A DNA stretch of 64,000 nt from Marinobacter flavimaris. Its GTDB lineage: Bacteria; Pseudomonadota; Gammaproteobacteria; Pseudomonadales; Oleiphilaceae. The notes under the pieces were generated by a model that saw only the letters and a list, made by a program, of their open reading frames with translations, was not told the origin of the DNA and ran no database searches. How positions within the stretch are numbered: the first letter of the stretch is position 1; the number at the start of each line of letters is the position of its first letter. The translations under genes were made by a program, and so were the position numbers. This document shows, one piece after another, positions 39,064 through 50,484 of the stretch. Location: assembly GCF_002933295.1 (NCBI RefSeq), contig NZ_PSSW01000009.1, forward strand, positions 1 to 64,000, given 5' to 3'.

Positions 39064-39069
39064 TGGCGA

Positions 39070-40962
<1,893 letters not shown>

Positions 40963-41033
40963 GGCGTTTTAGTCTCCTGAAACGAATAAACAGGCACGGC
41001 GTTGTGCCCGAGTTACCTCATAGTTTTGAGAGT

Positions 41034-41132
41034 GAGCGCGGAGGCCGTTCCGAAACCGTGCGGAGCCATGGATGGCGGAGCCGAGCGTACATGGACGTAT
41101 TCACAGCGTGTTTCGGAACGGCCTCCGTGCTC
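41034..41132. repeat. Long inverted repeat upstream of htpG
   Basis: Two arms of about 24 bp, 41034-41057 and 41109-41132, are inverted copies of each other with one mismatch in the first 23 bases (core GGAGGCCGTTCCGAAAC). The 51-bp spacer is GC-rich and holds GGATGGCGGAGCCGAGCG. It is non-coding, lies between two leftward genes, and has the look of a dispersed REP-type element. Confidence 0.75.
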
Positions 41133-41210
41133 GCTCCTGCACAAAAATCTCAGTCTGAGCAAAAAGTGGGGGCACACCGGGGCATTTCAAGCCCCGGAGT
41201 ATAGGCAAGA

Positions 41211-41645
41211 TCAGTCTTCGAGGAGGAAGTGCGCCCTGGCAGTCGCAATGGGTTGCGAGCGGGATTTCTGCCAGGCGCTGACCATCACGTTGGCAACGCG
41301 GTTGCCCTGGCGGGTCAGACGGCATTCGGCGTAGGTTTCCCGGTTGAGGCCGGCGCGGAGATAATCCAGGGAAAAATCGACGATACGGGGCATGCGCAGA
41401 CTTTCCTGGGACATGATCAGGTAGATGTTGGCGGACATCTCCATGAAGCCACCGATCACGCCCCCGTGGATGGCCGGCAGGATGGGATTACCCAGGTTGG
41501 AGTCTTTGCAGGGCAGACGGAAAATCAGGTCGTCTCCAAACTGCTCACACTGAAGACCAATCCAGGTGGCATAGGGAATGCTGCTGAGCATGCGGCTGAA
41601 GTCACCGGTCTCCTGGGTGTAACGCAGGATTTCAGGATCGGTCAT
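41211..41645 (-). CDS. PaaI-type hot-dog thioesterase (second of pair)
   Basis: A 144-residue hot-dog protein. ILPAIHGGVIGGFMEMSA gives the HGG-x8-E pattern of the PaaI/4HBT group, here with Glu where many have Asp. It likely hydrolyses an acyl-CoA. Its ATG overlaps the end of the preceding related gene by four bases, so the two are translationally coupled and may form a heteromer. Confidence 0.88.
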   Translation of the reverse strand: MTDPEILRYTQETGDFSRMLSSIPYATWIGLQCEQFGDDLIFRLPCKDSNLGNPILPAIHGGVIGGFMEMSANIYLIMSQESLRMPRIVDFSLDYLRAGLNRETYAECRLTRQGNRVANVMVSAWQKSRSQPIATARAHFLLED

Positions 41646-42112
41646 TCTTCACCCCCGGTAATCAGGTCCCGGTAATGTTTCGGGCTGGCATCCTTCCCGA
41701 TACGCATGAAGGTGGCCACGCAGTTGGCGATGGTTTCACCGCCTTCCTGGAACGCCTCACAGCGGGTAAAAATAATGTTCCGGGTTACCCGGTAGGTTTC
41801 AGCCCGGGCATAAACCGGCTTGCGGGGCTGGGCCGGGCGCATGTAGTCCACGCGCAGGTCCAGCGTCGGGCAGAGTTCAAAATCTTCCAGGGCACAAAGG
41901 ATCACGCACCCTGACGTGGTATCCATCAGTGTGGTGATGGCCCCACCGTGAATCACCCCGGTGTCCGGGTTACCGATAATGCGGTCACTGTAGGGCAGGC
42001 ACAGTGTCAGGCTGCCTTTTGTGGCCTCGGTAACCGACAGACCAAGCTCGTTGGCCTGGTTGAGGGTGGCTATAAAACGGCTAACCCGTTTCCGTCGGAT
42101 ATCATCGTTCAT
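41642..42112 (-). CDS. PaaI-type hot-dog thioesterase (first of pair)
   Basis: A 156-residue hot-dog protein. GNPDTGVIHGGAITTLMDTTSG has the HGG and the Asp of the PaaI group, unlike its neighbour which carries Glu. The remainder (LDLRVDYMRPAQPRKPVYARAE) is typical. It begins 18 bp after the DUF599 gene, so three genes (DUF599, this, its partner) may be one operon. Substrates unknown. Confidence 0.89.
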   Translation of the reverse strand: MNDDIRRKRVSRFIATLNQANELGLSVTEATKGSLTLCLPYSDRIIGNPDTGVIHGGAITTLMDTTSGCVILCALEDFELCPTLDLRVDYMRPAQPRKPVYARAETYRVTRNIIFTRCEAFQEGGETIANCVATFMRIGKDASPKHYRDLITGGEE

Positions 42113-42130
42113 TCAGATTCAACCTGTGGA

Positions 42131-42871
42131 TCAGCTTTTAGGTTTTGGGCTGTTTTCCGCCTTGCCGGGCAGCGGCTCCTCGAAGACCTTCCCTGCCCTC
42201 AATGCTTCCAGTGCCGTCGAACAGAACTCGCGTCGATAGAGAACGACAACAACCAGCGTGGACGCCGCCATGAAGACAATCGGGTGAATAAACCAGCCTA
42301 CCACGGCAAGTGCGTAATAGTAGGACCGCAGCCCAAGGTTAAAGGCATCGCCGGCAAGATTGCAGATGTTGCCGGCACTTCGTGCAAACGCCTCCCTGCC
42401 AGCGGGGCTGGTTTTGGTGTCGTCTGGCGGAGGGGCACTGCCCACCATCACCGACACAAAGTTGTACATCCGCATGGACCAGGTGAATTTGAAAAAGGCG
42501 TAGATAAAGACCACCAACAGCACCACCATGCGAAGTTCCCAGATTTCCCGGGTCGGCAATGTGCCGAAGGGCATGGTACTGAATACTTCCATGACTTCCT
42601 GGGTGTAGCCGAGGGCGGTGATAATACCCGCGAGAATCAGCAGGCAGCTGGAGGCGAAAAACGCACCGTTGCGCTCCAGGTTTCCGACCACAGACGCATC
42701 GGCAATCCGGTTTTCCCGCCGCAACATGACGCGCATCCAGTCCTCCCGGTAAAGGTCGAGGGTGTTGGACAGGCAGGGACGGTCCGCGGCACGGCGTTTC
42801 GAGTATTCGGTATAACCCAGCCAGCAGACGAGGAACCAGAGCAAAGCGATCAGTTCGAGTAAATTACTCAT
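42131..42871 (-). CDS. DUF599 family membrane protein
   Basis: A 246-residue membrane protein with four or five hydrophobic helices. WLGYTEYSKRRA after the first helix, RENRIADASVVGNLERNGAFFASS and ITALGYTQEV are DUF599 features. Function unknown. First gene of a probable operon with the two thioesterases; divergent from the M48 lipoprotease with 198 bp between them. Confidence 0.88.
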   Translation of the reverse strand: MSNLLELIALLWFLVCWLGYTEYSKRRAADRPCLSNTLDLYREDWMRVMLRRENRIADASVVGNLERNGAFFASSCLLILAGIITALGYTQEVMEVFSTMPFGTLPTREIWELRMVVLLVVFIYAFFKFTWSMRMYNFVSVMVGSAPPPDDTKTSPAGREAFARSAGNICNLAGDAFNLGLRSYYYALAVVGWFIHPIVFMAASTLVVVVLYRREFCSTALEALRAGKVFEEPLPGKAENSPKPKS

Positions 42872-43069
42872 GGGTTGCCTTGGGTGCGAAGTTGGTGAAA
42901 CAGAGCGGGAACAGACGCTTATGATACGCCAAGGGCCTGCTCGTCACCACCGCCGGGCAGGTTGCGGTAATCCACTGATGGCCGATCATGTGCTATAAAC
43001 TGCCCATTCAGGAAGCGGGCAACTGTTTTGAACGAACCCGACATCGCATCATCCAAAAGGGAGCTTACT

Positions 43070-44347
43070 GTGAACCTGTCTGCCATCAAAAACAGCCTGG
43101 TAGCCATTGCGCTGGCACTGACACTCAGCGGCTGCTCGGTCAATCCGGTTACCGGGGAAAATCAGCTTTCGCTGATCGGTGAAAGCCAGGAGCTCGCCAT
43201 GGGCGCCGAGCAGTACGTGCCCACCCAGCAAACCCAGGGCGGTCGGTTTTATGTGGACCCGGAGCTGACGCTCTATGTGAGCGAGGTTGGCCAGAAAATG
43301 GCCAGGGTCAGTGACAGACCGGACCTGCCCTACGAATTCGTGGTTCTGAACAGCAGTGTGCCCAATGCCTGGGCCCTTCCCGGAGGCAAGATCGCCATTA
43401 ACCGTGGCCTGCTGACAGAGCTTGACGACGAGGCTCAACTTGCCTCGGTTCTGGGGCACGAGATTGTTCATGCGGCAGCCCGGCACAGTGTTCAGCGCAT
43501 GCAGCAGGGAATGCTGATTAGCGCCGGCGTTGCCGGACTTGGTTTTGCCCTGTCTGACAACGAATGGGCCGGTCTGATCATGGGTGGTGCTGCCCTTGGG
43601 GCGCAACTTGCGCTGGCGCAATACAGCCAGGGCGATGAACTCGAATCCGACCACTACGGCATTATCTACATGAAAGAAGCCGGCTATGACCCACAGGCGG
43701 CGGTAGAGCTTCAGGAGCTGTTTCTGAAACTATCCGAAGGGCGTCAGTCCAGTTTCATTGATGGCCTGTTCGCGACCCATCCGCCCTCAGCGAGACGCGT
43801 GCAGGAGAACCGCGAATTGGTGCAGAAGGTTGGCGCGGGCGGCTACCGCGGTGAGGACGTCTATGAACGCAAGATGGCCAAACTCCGTTCGCTGCAACCG
43901 GCTTACGATGCCCATGACAAGGCCATGGAGCTGGCCTCCAAAGGCGAGATGAAGCCCGCGCTGGACAAGATCAACGAAGCCATCCGTCTGCTGCCACGGG
44001 AAGCCATGTTCTATGCCCTTCGCGGCCGCATTTATCAGGACCAGAAGGAAACAGAGAAGGCCGCGGCCGACTTTGAAAAGGCGGTGGAGCTCTACCCCGA
44101 GATGTTCAAGTATCGCCTGTACAATGGCCTGAATGCTCTGAGGCTCAACAATCTGGACAAGGCCAGGGAGAATCTGACCAAAGCCAATGAAACCGTCCCC
44201 ACTTCCATTGCCTTCCTGCGACTGGGCGATGTTGCGGTAAAACAGAATAACCGGAATGAAGCCATTGCCTATTACAGCAAGGCCGCCGAAGCCGGTGGGG
44301 ACGTAGCTGAAGAGGCCAAACGTAAACTGGCGGCACTCACGCAATAA
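43070..44347 (+). CDS. M48 metalloprotease lipoprotein with TPR tail
   Basis: A 425-residue lipoprotein. GTG 43070 (with AGGGAG ahead) gives a clean lipobox signal peptide ending LTLSGC; the next residue is Ser, which suggests outer-membrane sorting. Zinc motif HEIVHAAARH is HExxH, with the Glu ligand in ELESDHYG. Residues from about 280 are TPR-like repeats (KALDKINEAIRLLP, ADFEKAVELYP). The layout is that of BepA/LoiP-type proteases that guard outer-membrane protein assembly. A strong terminator follows. Confidence 0.92.
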   Translation: MNLSAIKNSLVAIALALTLSGCSVNPVTGENQLSLIGESQELAMGAEQYVPTQQTQGGRFYVDPELTLYVSEVGQKMARVSDRPDLPYEFVVLNSSVPNAWALPGGKIAINRGLLTELDDEAQLASVLGHEIVHAAARHSVQRMQQGMLISAGVAGLGFALSDNEWAGLIMGGAALGAQLALAQYSQGDELESDHYGIIYMKEAGYDPQAAVELQELFLKLSEGRQSSFIDGLFATHPPSARRVQENRELVQKVGAGGYRGEDVYERKMAKLRSLQPAYDAHDKAMELASKGEMKPALDKINEAIRLLPREAMFYALRGRIYQDQKETEKAAADFEKAVELYPEMFKYRLYNGLNALRLNNLDKARENLTKANETVPTSIAFLRLGDVAVKQNNRNEAIAYYSKAAEAGGDVAEEAKRKLAALTQ

Positions 44348-44372
44348 TTGCCGCCGGAATCGTTGACTTTAG

Positions 44373-44407
44373 AAGGCCGGTGTCCCGAGGGATTCCGGCC
44401 TTTTTAT
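44373..44407 (+). terminator. Rho-independent terminator after the M48 gene
   Basis: AAGGCCGG and CCGGCCTT pair perfectly across a 14-base loop, and TTTTATT follows. A strong terminator 26 bp after the stop codon. Confidence 0.85.
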
Positions 44408-44459
44408 TGCCCGGGATCAAGATTGCCGGTCTGACGCACATCTTCTGTCATCGCCTCCA

Positions 44460-44488
44460 TTGACTTTTAGAGCAATAACTCTAAAAAT
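44460..44488 (+). promoter_or_regulatory. Promoter with internal palindrome before the alcohol dehydrogenase unit
   Basis: TTGACT (44460-44465) and TAAAAA (44482-44487) are 16 bp apart and look like a sigma-70 promoter. The perfect palindrome TTTTAGAG-CAATAA-CTCTAAAA (44465-44486) fills the spacer and reaches both boxes, the usual geometry of a repressor operator. No regulator gene is adjacent. Confidence 0.65.
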
Positions 44489-44511
44489 CAGATGACATCA
44501 ACAACGATTGG

Positions 44512-45066
44512 ATGACGGACATGCTAGCGAAACGTATCCAGCCCATGGTCTTCCAGGCGCGCCGACTGTACGTGGAACTGATGTTCCAGGTGATGGGGCG
44601 AGCCCTGCAGGCTGTGAGCGAGGTGGACGAGAAGGTTCAGAACGAAGCCCGGGCACTACCTGACGGTTTCCTGTTTGAGATGATGGTGATGCCGGATGGC
44701 TCAAAGCTGATCGTCGAGCATACCGGCCAGGGGCGTTTCCGTTACCACGGTGACAAGGCCCCACGGCCGATCGACCTGTCGATTCAGTTCAAGCACATCG
44801 CCCACGCTTTCCTGGTGCTGTCTTTCCAGGAAAAAACATCAGTGGCTTTCGCCAATGACCGCATGCTGGTGGATGGCGACATCAGCTATGCCGTGCGGAT
44901 GACGCGGGTACTGAACCGGCTTGAGTCCTTCATCCTGCCGAAAATGGTCGCCGAGCGCGCCGTGAAGGAATACCCGGCCGACCTCCACCTGCCGGAAAAG
45001 CTGATCAGCGCCGCGCGCATTTACCTGAAAGTTGCCACCAATTTCGTTGAGACAGTGAGAGCGTGA
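44512..45066 (+). CDS. Hypothetical protein cotranscribed with the alcohol dehydrogenase
   Basis: A 184-residue protein not firmly recognised. Two helices at the start are followed by an alpha/beta part (MMVMPDGSKLIVEHTGQGRFRYHG... IQFKHIAHAFLVLSFQEKTSVAFAN...) that vaguely recalls SCP2 sterol-carrier domains. Its stop overlaps the next start (TGATG), so it is coupled to the iron alcohol dehydrogenase. The start is uncertain (44512 or 44521); no good ribosome site precedes either. Function may relate to delivery of hydrophobic alcohols or aldehydes, which is speculative. Confidence 0.75.
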   Translation: MTDMLAKRIQPMVFQARRLYVELMFQVMGRALQAVSEVDEKVQNEARALPDGFLFEMMVMPDGSKLIVEHTGQGRFRYHGDKAPRPIDLSIQFKHIAHAFLVLSFQEKTSVAFANDRMLVDGDISYAVRMTRVLNRLESFILPKMVAERAVKEYPADLHLPEKLISAARIYLKVATNFVETVRA

Positions 45067-46253
45067 TGACCAATAAATACTATGAGTTCTTCTGCCCGGT
45101 AAAAGTCATTGCCGGCAAGGCCGCCCTTGAACACATCCCTTACGAGCTGACCGGAATGGCTGCCAAACGGCCAATGATCGTAACCGACAAGGGCGTGCGG
45201 GCTGCGGGCCTCCTGGAACCCGTGATCGCAGCTTGCGAGGAAAGCGGGCTGGAAATAACCACCATCTATGATGACGTTCCGCCTGACTCCTCGACCACGG
45301 TGGTACGCGATATCGCCGGCATCTATCGTCAGGAAAAGTGCGACTCCATCATCGCCGTGGGCGGCGGTTCGGCGATCGATACCGGCAAGGCCGTCAACAT
45401 CCTGGTTTCCGAGGGTGGTGACGATATCGCCAAGTACAGCGGTGCCGGTGTGCTCAAGCATCCGCTCAAGCCCTTCTTCGTGGTGCCGACAACAGCCGGG
45501 ACCGGTTCGGAAGTTACATCGGTTGCGGTCATCACCGATGAAGCCAAGGGCGTCAAGCTGCCCTTCACGTCGTCGTTCCTGCTGCCAAACGCGGCCATCA
45601 TTGACCCGCGCATGACCCTCACCCTGCCGCCGCACATTACTGCCGCGACAGCCATGGACGCCATGACCCACGCAACCGAAGCGTTCACCTGCATGGCGAA
45701 AAACCCATTGAGTGACGCCTACGCGACCGCGGCTATCAAGAAAATCAGCCAGTCACTCCTTCAGGTCATGGACAACCCGAAAGACAGCGACGGACGACTG
45801 GAGCTGGCGCAAGCCTCGACCATGGCGGGCATCGCCTTCTCCAACTCCATGGTGGGTCTGGTGCATGCCCTGGGGCACGCCACCGGCGCCGTCTGCCACC
45901 TGCCCCACGGCCTCTGCATGAGTCTTTACCTGCCCTACGCCCTGGAGTACAACCTTGAAACCATCCGGGAACCCCTGGGTGAACTTTTGCTGTATCTCGA
46001 GGGCCCCGAAGTCTTTGCAGCAACACCGGCAAGCCGCCGGGCAGAGGCCAGTATTTCCGCGATCCGGAAGTTGCGGGATGCTTTGTACAAGCGCTGCCAG
46101 CTGCCCCGGACACTCAAGGAAACCGGTAAGGTAACCGAGGCACAGCTGGACCACATCGCTGAAATGGCGTTGGATGATGGTTCCATAATGTTTAATCCGA
46201 AGGAAGTAACGCTGGAGGATGCCCGCTCAGTTCTGCGCCGCGCCTGGGCGTGA
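45066..46253 (+). CDS. Iron-containing alcohol dehydrogenase
   Basis: A 395-residue type III ADH. The NAD site is IAVGGGSAIDTGKAVN, and metal ligands lie in ATAMDAMTHATEAF and GLVHALGHATGAVCHLPHG. Such enzymes interconvert aldehydes and primary alcohols in the cytoplasm; chain length cannot be told. ATG 45066 overlaps the previous stop; a GTG at 45063 would add one residue. A perfect hairpin closes the unit. Confidence 0.94.
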   Translation: MTNKYYEFFCPVKVIAGKAALEHIPYELTGMAAKRPMIVTDKGVRAAGLLEPVIAACEESGLEITTIYDDVPPDSSTTVVRDIAGIYRQEKCDSIIAVGGGSAIDTGKAVNILVSEGGDDIAKYSGAGVLKHPLKPFFVVPTTAGTGSEVTSVAVITDEAKGVKLPFTSSFLLPNAAIIDPRMTLTLPPHITAATAMDAMTHATEAFTCMAKNPLSDAYATAAIKKISQSLLQVMDNPKDSDGRLELAQASTMAGIAFSNSMVGLVHALGHATGAVCHLPHGLCMSLYLPYALEYNLETIREPLGELLLYLEGPEVFAATPASRRAEASISAIRKLRDALYKRCQLPRTLKETGKVTEAQLDHIAEMALDDGSIMFNPKEVTLEDARSVLRRAWA

Positions 46254-46260
46254 CTGTTTC

Positions 46261-46286
46261 GCCGGGGGCCCTGCCTGGCCCCCGGC
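46261..46286 (+). terminator. Terminator after the alcohol dehydrogenase
   Basis: GCCGGGGGCC-CTGCCT-GGCCCCCGGC, ten perfect pairs, begins seven bases after the stop; GTTTGCCTT follows. Stable stem with a weak U-tract. Confidence 0.7.
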
Positions 46287-46421
46287 GTTTGCCTTGTGTG
46301 AAGATAGAATTCACATCATTGAAATTGATCAAGCAAGAGAGGAGAATTAGCCAATTCTGGCAGGGATGATAGCCGGGTTCATTATCCACCTACAGTACTG
46401 TTCCGTAGAGAGCCCCACCAC

Positions 46422-47204
46422 ATGCAAAACCGATATCCCCGCCCTGTTGATGCCACTCTTGGCGTCCTTCTTCTTGTACTGACTGCACTTTCCTCGCCAG
46501 TTTTTGCCTCACAGGATGCCTCTGGCGAACAAAAGGTTTTCCGCTTCAATATTTCCCCCAATGGTTACCCACCCTATCTCATCGGTGACCAGAGCCAACC
46601 ATCAGGAATCATGTGGGATGTGGTGTCCGAGGTAGCCCAGAGGCTTGGATACCGGGTAATCGCTGAGCAAATCCCCCGTAAACGTGTAGATCAGATGCTG
46701 CTTGATGGATACATCGATGCCACACCAAGGGCTCAAGAGTGGGCGGACGACCCGGAGAAATTCCTGTTTACCGATGCGATAGTCGACATCGAGGAAGTGT
46801 TTTTTGTACCAGCACAATCCAGCTTTTACTACGAGAGCCCGGACGATCTGATCTCCAAAACCATTGTCACCCACCTCGGCTACCGTTATCCGCTGCTTGA
46901 GCCCTACTTCGAGGAAGGTCGGATTCGCCGCTTTGATGTTGCCAGAGACAAGGACATGTTCACCTTTGTACTGCACGGTGACCGTTTCGACGCCGCGGTC
47001 GCTGACCGGCTCGTCGGAAAGTGGATTCTCAGAAACGAGGGTCTGCGGCAGCATTTCGACATCAGCAGCGAAGGCATCAGCAATTACGGGTTCCGACTGA
47101 TGCTGCGTAAAGACTGGCAGCCCTTTGCCAGCCAGTTCAACGAAGAACTGGCGAAGATGAAGGCGAATGGCGAGCTGGATGCCATTCTCGCCAACTACCG
47201 CTGA
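46422..47204 (+). CDS. Periplasmic solute-binding protein (SBP family 3-like)
   Basis: A 260-residue exported protein: signal peptide with LGVLLLVLTALSSPVFAS, then the bilobed binding fold (FNISPNGYPPYLIGDQ, GIMWDVVSEVAQRLGY, GYIDATPRAQEW). No ABC transporter genes are near, so it may act as a lone sensor or orphan binding protein, as many in marine gammaproteobacteria do. Start codon ATG 46422 lacks a good ribosome site. Ligand unknown. Confidence 0.87.
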   Translation: MQNRYPRPVDATLGVLLLVLTALSSPVFASQDASGEQKVFRFNISPNGYPPYLIGDQSQPSGIMWDVVSEVAQRLGYRVIAEQIPRKRVDQMLLDGYIDATPRAQEWADDPEKFLFTDAIVDIEEVFFVPAQSSFYYESPDDLISKTIVTHLGYRYPLLEPYFEEGRIRRFDVARDKDMFTFVLHGDRFDAAVADRLVGKWILRNEGLRQHFDISSEGISNYGFRLMLRKDWQPFASQFNEELAKMKANGELDAILANYR

Positions 47205-47216
47205 AGCCGCCCGGTG

Positions 47217-49703
47217 CTACTCAAGGCGTCGCAACAACAGCATCGGCGATACACTCAACACCGGCCGTAGCTGCCAGCGGCCGAACAGGGCAAGAACAAC
47301 GGCGCTTACGATTGGAATCGGCAGCACCACGTGCCAGTGCCACTGGAACGTGCCCTCGAACATCCTGAATTGAAGCGCCCAGACTGCCGCTTCGGCGGCA
47401 ACCACTCCAAGCACACCCGCAAAACCACCCAGCAACGCAAATTCGAGCATGGTGCTGCGAACCAGCAACCTCTGGCGCCCGCCAAGTGTTCGCAGCAGCG
47501 CGCCTTCCCGCTGTCGATCCTGAAGCGTCGCACTGACGACTGCAGCCATCACCACCAGCGCGGCGGCAAGGATCAACGCCAGAATGGCTTCAATCGCCTG
47601 GGTTACCTGACGGACGATCTCCTGGATCCGCTCGATCACATGATCAATTTCCAGAACGGAAACCGTCGGGAACTGCCGGGAAAATTCGTTCAGGGCATCT
47701 TTCTTGTCCTTGGGCAGGTAAAAACTGGTAATCCAGGTCGCGGGCATCTCGGTGAGCCCGCCCTCCGGCGGGAACGCCATGTAGAAATTGGGCTTCATGC
47801 TGTCCCACTGGACCGTCCGAATACTGGTGACGGCTTCTGTCACCTTTTCCGAGCCAATGGTGAACGTCAGTTCGTCGCCCAGTGACAGTCCCAGCTTTCC
47901 GGCCAGCTCCGCTTCCACCGAGACACCTTCCTTCTGGTTTTCACCAAACCAGGCGCCCTCGACTATCTCGTTGTCGTCCGGCAAGGCCGACATCCAGGTC
48001 AGGTTCAGTTCACGGTTGAGAGCATTAACATTCTCATCCTTGCTGACCGTTTCCTTGACTGGCTGACCATTGAGTTCGGTCAAGCGTCCTCGAACCATCG
48101 GGTAAAGTTTGTCCAGTGGCTGGCCACGCTCCTGCCAGAACGAATCGACGTCCTCGACCGCTTCCGGTGCAATATTGATCAGGAAATGATTGGGCGCGTC
48201 ATCCGGCAACTGGGCCTGCCAGTCTGTCAACAAAGAGGTACGCACCAATATCAGCGTGGCCGCCAGCATCAACGTCATCGCAAATACGGCAATCTGGGAA
48301 AGACTGGCCCGGCGATGCCGGTACAGCCCCACCAGGGCCAAACGCCAGGCGTTACCACCGCCGCGAACCTTGCGCAGTGTTGCAACCAACAGCCAACCCA
48401 CCAGGCCAAGTGCCCCGAGCAGCAACGCAAGCCCCCCCAGAAGGGAAACCACCAGGGCAAGTTCGCCCGCATACATCCACACAAGCCCGAAAACCGCCAC
48501 AATGGCAATTATCATATCCGGCAGGGCCTCGCGCCCGGTTTCACCGGGCTGGCTGCGCAGTACACGCATCGCCGGAACATTGCGAAGCCTGCGAACGGGA
48601 GGATAGGCAAACGCAAACAGAGAGACCAGTGCCGTCAGCAAGGCGGGCACCAATGCAGACGGATCGAGCTGAAATTCCACCGGGCGCTCAAGCACCTGGC
48701 TCAGCATGTGAATCAGCAACCAGTACAGCGGCATCGCGACCAGCAGTCCGCCCACGATCCCGGTGACACCCCAGAGCGCGAGGCGCTTGAGGTACAGACC
48801 GCCAATACCCGCACCGCTGAGCCCCAGCGTTTTCAGAAGTGCCACGGTATCGCGCTGGGAAAGGGCATACTGACGACTCGCCACAGCCACGGCCACGGCG
48901 GCAAGCAGGACTGCAAGACTGCCACCCAACAGCAGGAATCGCTCGGCTCGCTCGAGTGAGCGCGAGAAGGTCTCGCCATCCCGGACACCCGCCCATTCAT
49001 GACTGGGTTCGAGTCTGGGTTCCAACCATTGGTAGTACGATTCCAGCGCAGCTTCATCACCGGCAAACAGGTAGACGTATTCAACCCGGCTGCCCTCCTG
49101 GATGACCCCGGTGGCGGCCACATCATCCACATGCATCATCACGCGGGGGGCCAGTGCCGACAGCCGGAAACCGCCGTCCGGCTCCCGGATGAGCAGGCCG
49201 GACACGGTAAGATTCAGATTACCAACTTCAAGCGACTCGCCGACTTCGAGATCCAGCAGCCTGAGCAAGCGCGGGTTGATCCAGACCTCTCCTGGCCCGG
49301 GCCCCTGATTTACCAGCTCCCGGGTACCTGTCGGGTTCCGCTGGATTTCGATATCGCCACGAAGCGGATATTCATTGCTCACGGCCTTGACTGACACCAG
49401 CTGGAAATTCTCGTCACCGAACACCATGGTGGAGAATTCCACCATTCGACCGGTTTTCAGGCCCTGATCGGCGGCTTCCTGAAGCCAGGCGTCCGGAATC
49501 GGTCGGCCATTCTCTGCCTCAAGCTGGCGATCCGCTGCCAGGAACGAGCTGGCTGAAGAAACCAGGGTGCGTTGAAGCTGACTGGCAAACAGGGCAATGG
49601 TGGCGACAGTGGCAACGGCGATGATGAGAGCGGCCAGAACGACGCGAACATCCCGTTCCCGCCAGTCCCGGCGAACCGACATGAGTTTTTTTGCAGCAGC
49701 CAT
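47217..49703 (-). CDS. ybbP: FtsX-domain ABC permease YbbP
   Basis: An 828-residue protein with an N-terminal helix, a large periplasmic MacB-like domain, two FtsX blocks and a final permease block (about eight to ten helices). It overlaps the ATPase by one base (TGATG). By synteny (ybbP-ybbA divergent from tesA, as in E. coli) this is the true YbbP; the pair at 12.3-15.5 kb is a relative. The cargo is unknown; a role in lipid or hydrophobic compound handling is only suspected. Confidence 0.92.
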   Translation of the reverse strand: MAAAKKLMSVRRDWRERDVRVVLAALIIAVATVATIALFASQLQRTLVSSASSFLAADRQLEAENGRPIPDAWLQEAADQGLKTGRMVEFSTMVFGDENFQLVSVKAVSNEYPLRGDIEIQRNPTGTRELVNQGPGPGEVWINPRLLRLLDLEVGESLEVGNLNLTVSGLLIREPDGGFRLSALAPRVMMHVDDVAATGVIQEGSRVEYVYLFAGDEAALESYYQWLEPRLEPSHEWAGVRDGETFSRSLERAERFLLLGGSLAVLLAAVAVAVASRQYALSQRDTVALLKTLGLSGAGIGGLYLKRLALWGVTGIVGGLLVAMPLYWLLIHMLSQVLERPVEFQLDPSALVPALLTALVSLFAFAYPPVRRLRNVPAMRVLRSQPGETGREALPDMIIAIVAVFGLVWMYAGELALVVSLLGGLALLLGALGLVGWLLVATLRKVRGGGNAWRLALVGLYRHRRASLSQIAVFAMTLMLAATLILVRTSLLTDWQAQLPDDAPNHFLINIAPEAVEDVDSFWQERGQPLDKLYPMVRGRLTELNGQPVKETVSKDENVNALNRELNLTWMSALPDDNEIVEGAWFGENQKEGVSVEAELAGKLGLSLGDELTFTIGSEKVTEAVTSIRTVQWDSMKPNFYMAFPPEGGLTEMPATWITSFYLPKDKKDALNEFSRQFPTVSVLEIDHVIERIQEIVRQVTQAIEAILALILAAALVVMAAVVSATLQDRQREGALLRTLGGRQRLLVRSTMLEFALLGGFAGVLGVVAAEAAVWALQFRMFEGTFQWHWHVVLPIPIVSAVVLALFGRWQLRPVLSVSPMLLLRRLE

Positions 49704-50431
49704 CAGTGCGCCATCTCCTGGGCTGCTTCCGGTTCGCTCAGAACGCCGGCTTCAATATGGAACTGCCGATTGCAGCGAGCCGCCAGGTGTTCATCGTGGG
49801 TTACCATCACCAGCGTTGTGCCCTGCTCCCGGTTCAACGCCATCAAGAGATCAGACACTGCCTGACCGGTGCGGTTATCCAGGTTACCCGTCGGCTCGTC
49901 AGCGAACAGGATCAGCGGCTCAGACGCAAATGCCCGCGCGATGGCAACCCGCTGCTGCTCACCACCGGAGAGCTGTCTGGGTGTGTGGGTCAGCCGTTCG
50001 CCAAGCCCAACCCGTTCCAGTAGCTCACGGGCCCTCTTCTCCGGCGACGCCATGCCGGCAAGTTCCAGCGGCAACATAACGTTCTCGAGCGCGGTTAGCG
50101 CCGGCAAAAGCTGGAAAGACTGGAATACAAAACCAACCCGGTGTGCGCGGAGTTTTGCCCGCTCATCCTCGCTGAGCTTGCTGATCACCGAGCCGTCCAG
50201 CTCCACCGTCCCCTCGCTGGGCGTATCAAGACCCGCCAGCAAACCCAACAGGGTGGTTTTACCAGAACCGGAGCGCCCGACAATGGCTACGGATTCTCCC
50301 CGATTGATTTCGAGAGTGACCCCTTGCAAGATCGTGAGCGTATCGGTTTCAACACTGACGCGGTGGGTCAGGTTATCTACCCGTAACATTGGGCTCTGGC
50401 TATCCGGGTTAACATTGGTCATCTGATTCAC
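49703..50431 (-). CDS. ybbA: ABC ATPase YbbA
   Basis: A 242-residue LolD/MacB-type ATPase. Walker [10 protein letters not shown]-loop [12 protein letters not shown], signature LSGGEQQR, Walker [15 protein letters not shown]-loop [10 protein letters not shown]. It is coupled to YbbP by a one-base overlap and divergent from tesA, with about 50 bp shared promoter space. Confidence 0.94.
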   Translation of the reverse strand: MNQMTNVNPDSQSPMLRVDNLTHRVSVETDTLTILQGVTLEINRGESVAIVGRSGSGKTTLLGLLAGLDTPSEGTVELDGSVISKLSEDERAKLRAHRVGFVFQSFQLLPALTALENVMLPLELAGMASPEKRARELLERVGLGERLTHTPRQLSGGEQQRVAIARAFASEPLILFADEPTGNLDNRTGQAVSDLLMALNREQGTTLVMVTHDEHLAARCNRQFHIEAGVLSEPEAAQEMAH

Positions 50432-50484
50432 GGAATCTCCCGATCCTGGGTCTCGAAAACGGCTTAAAGGTGTATTGGTTGTCT

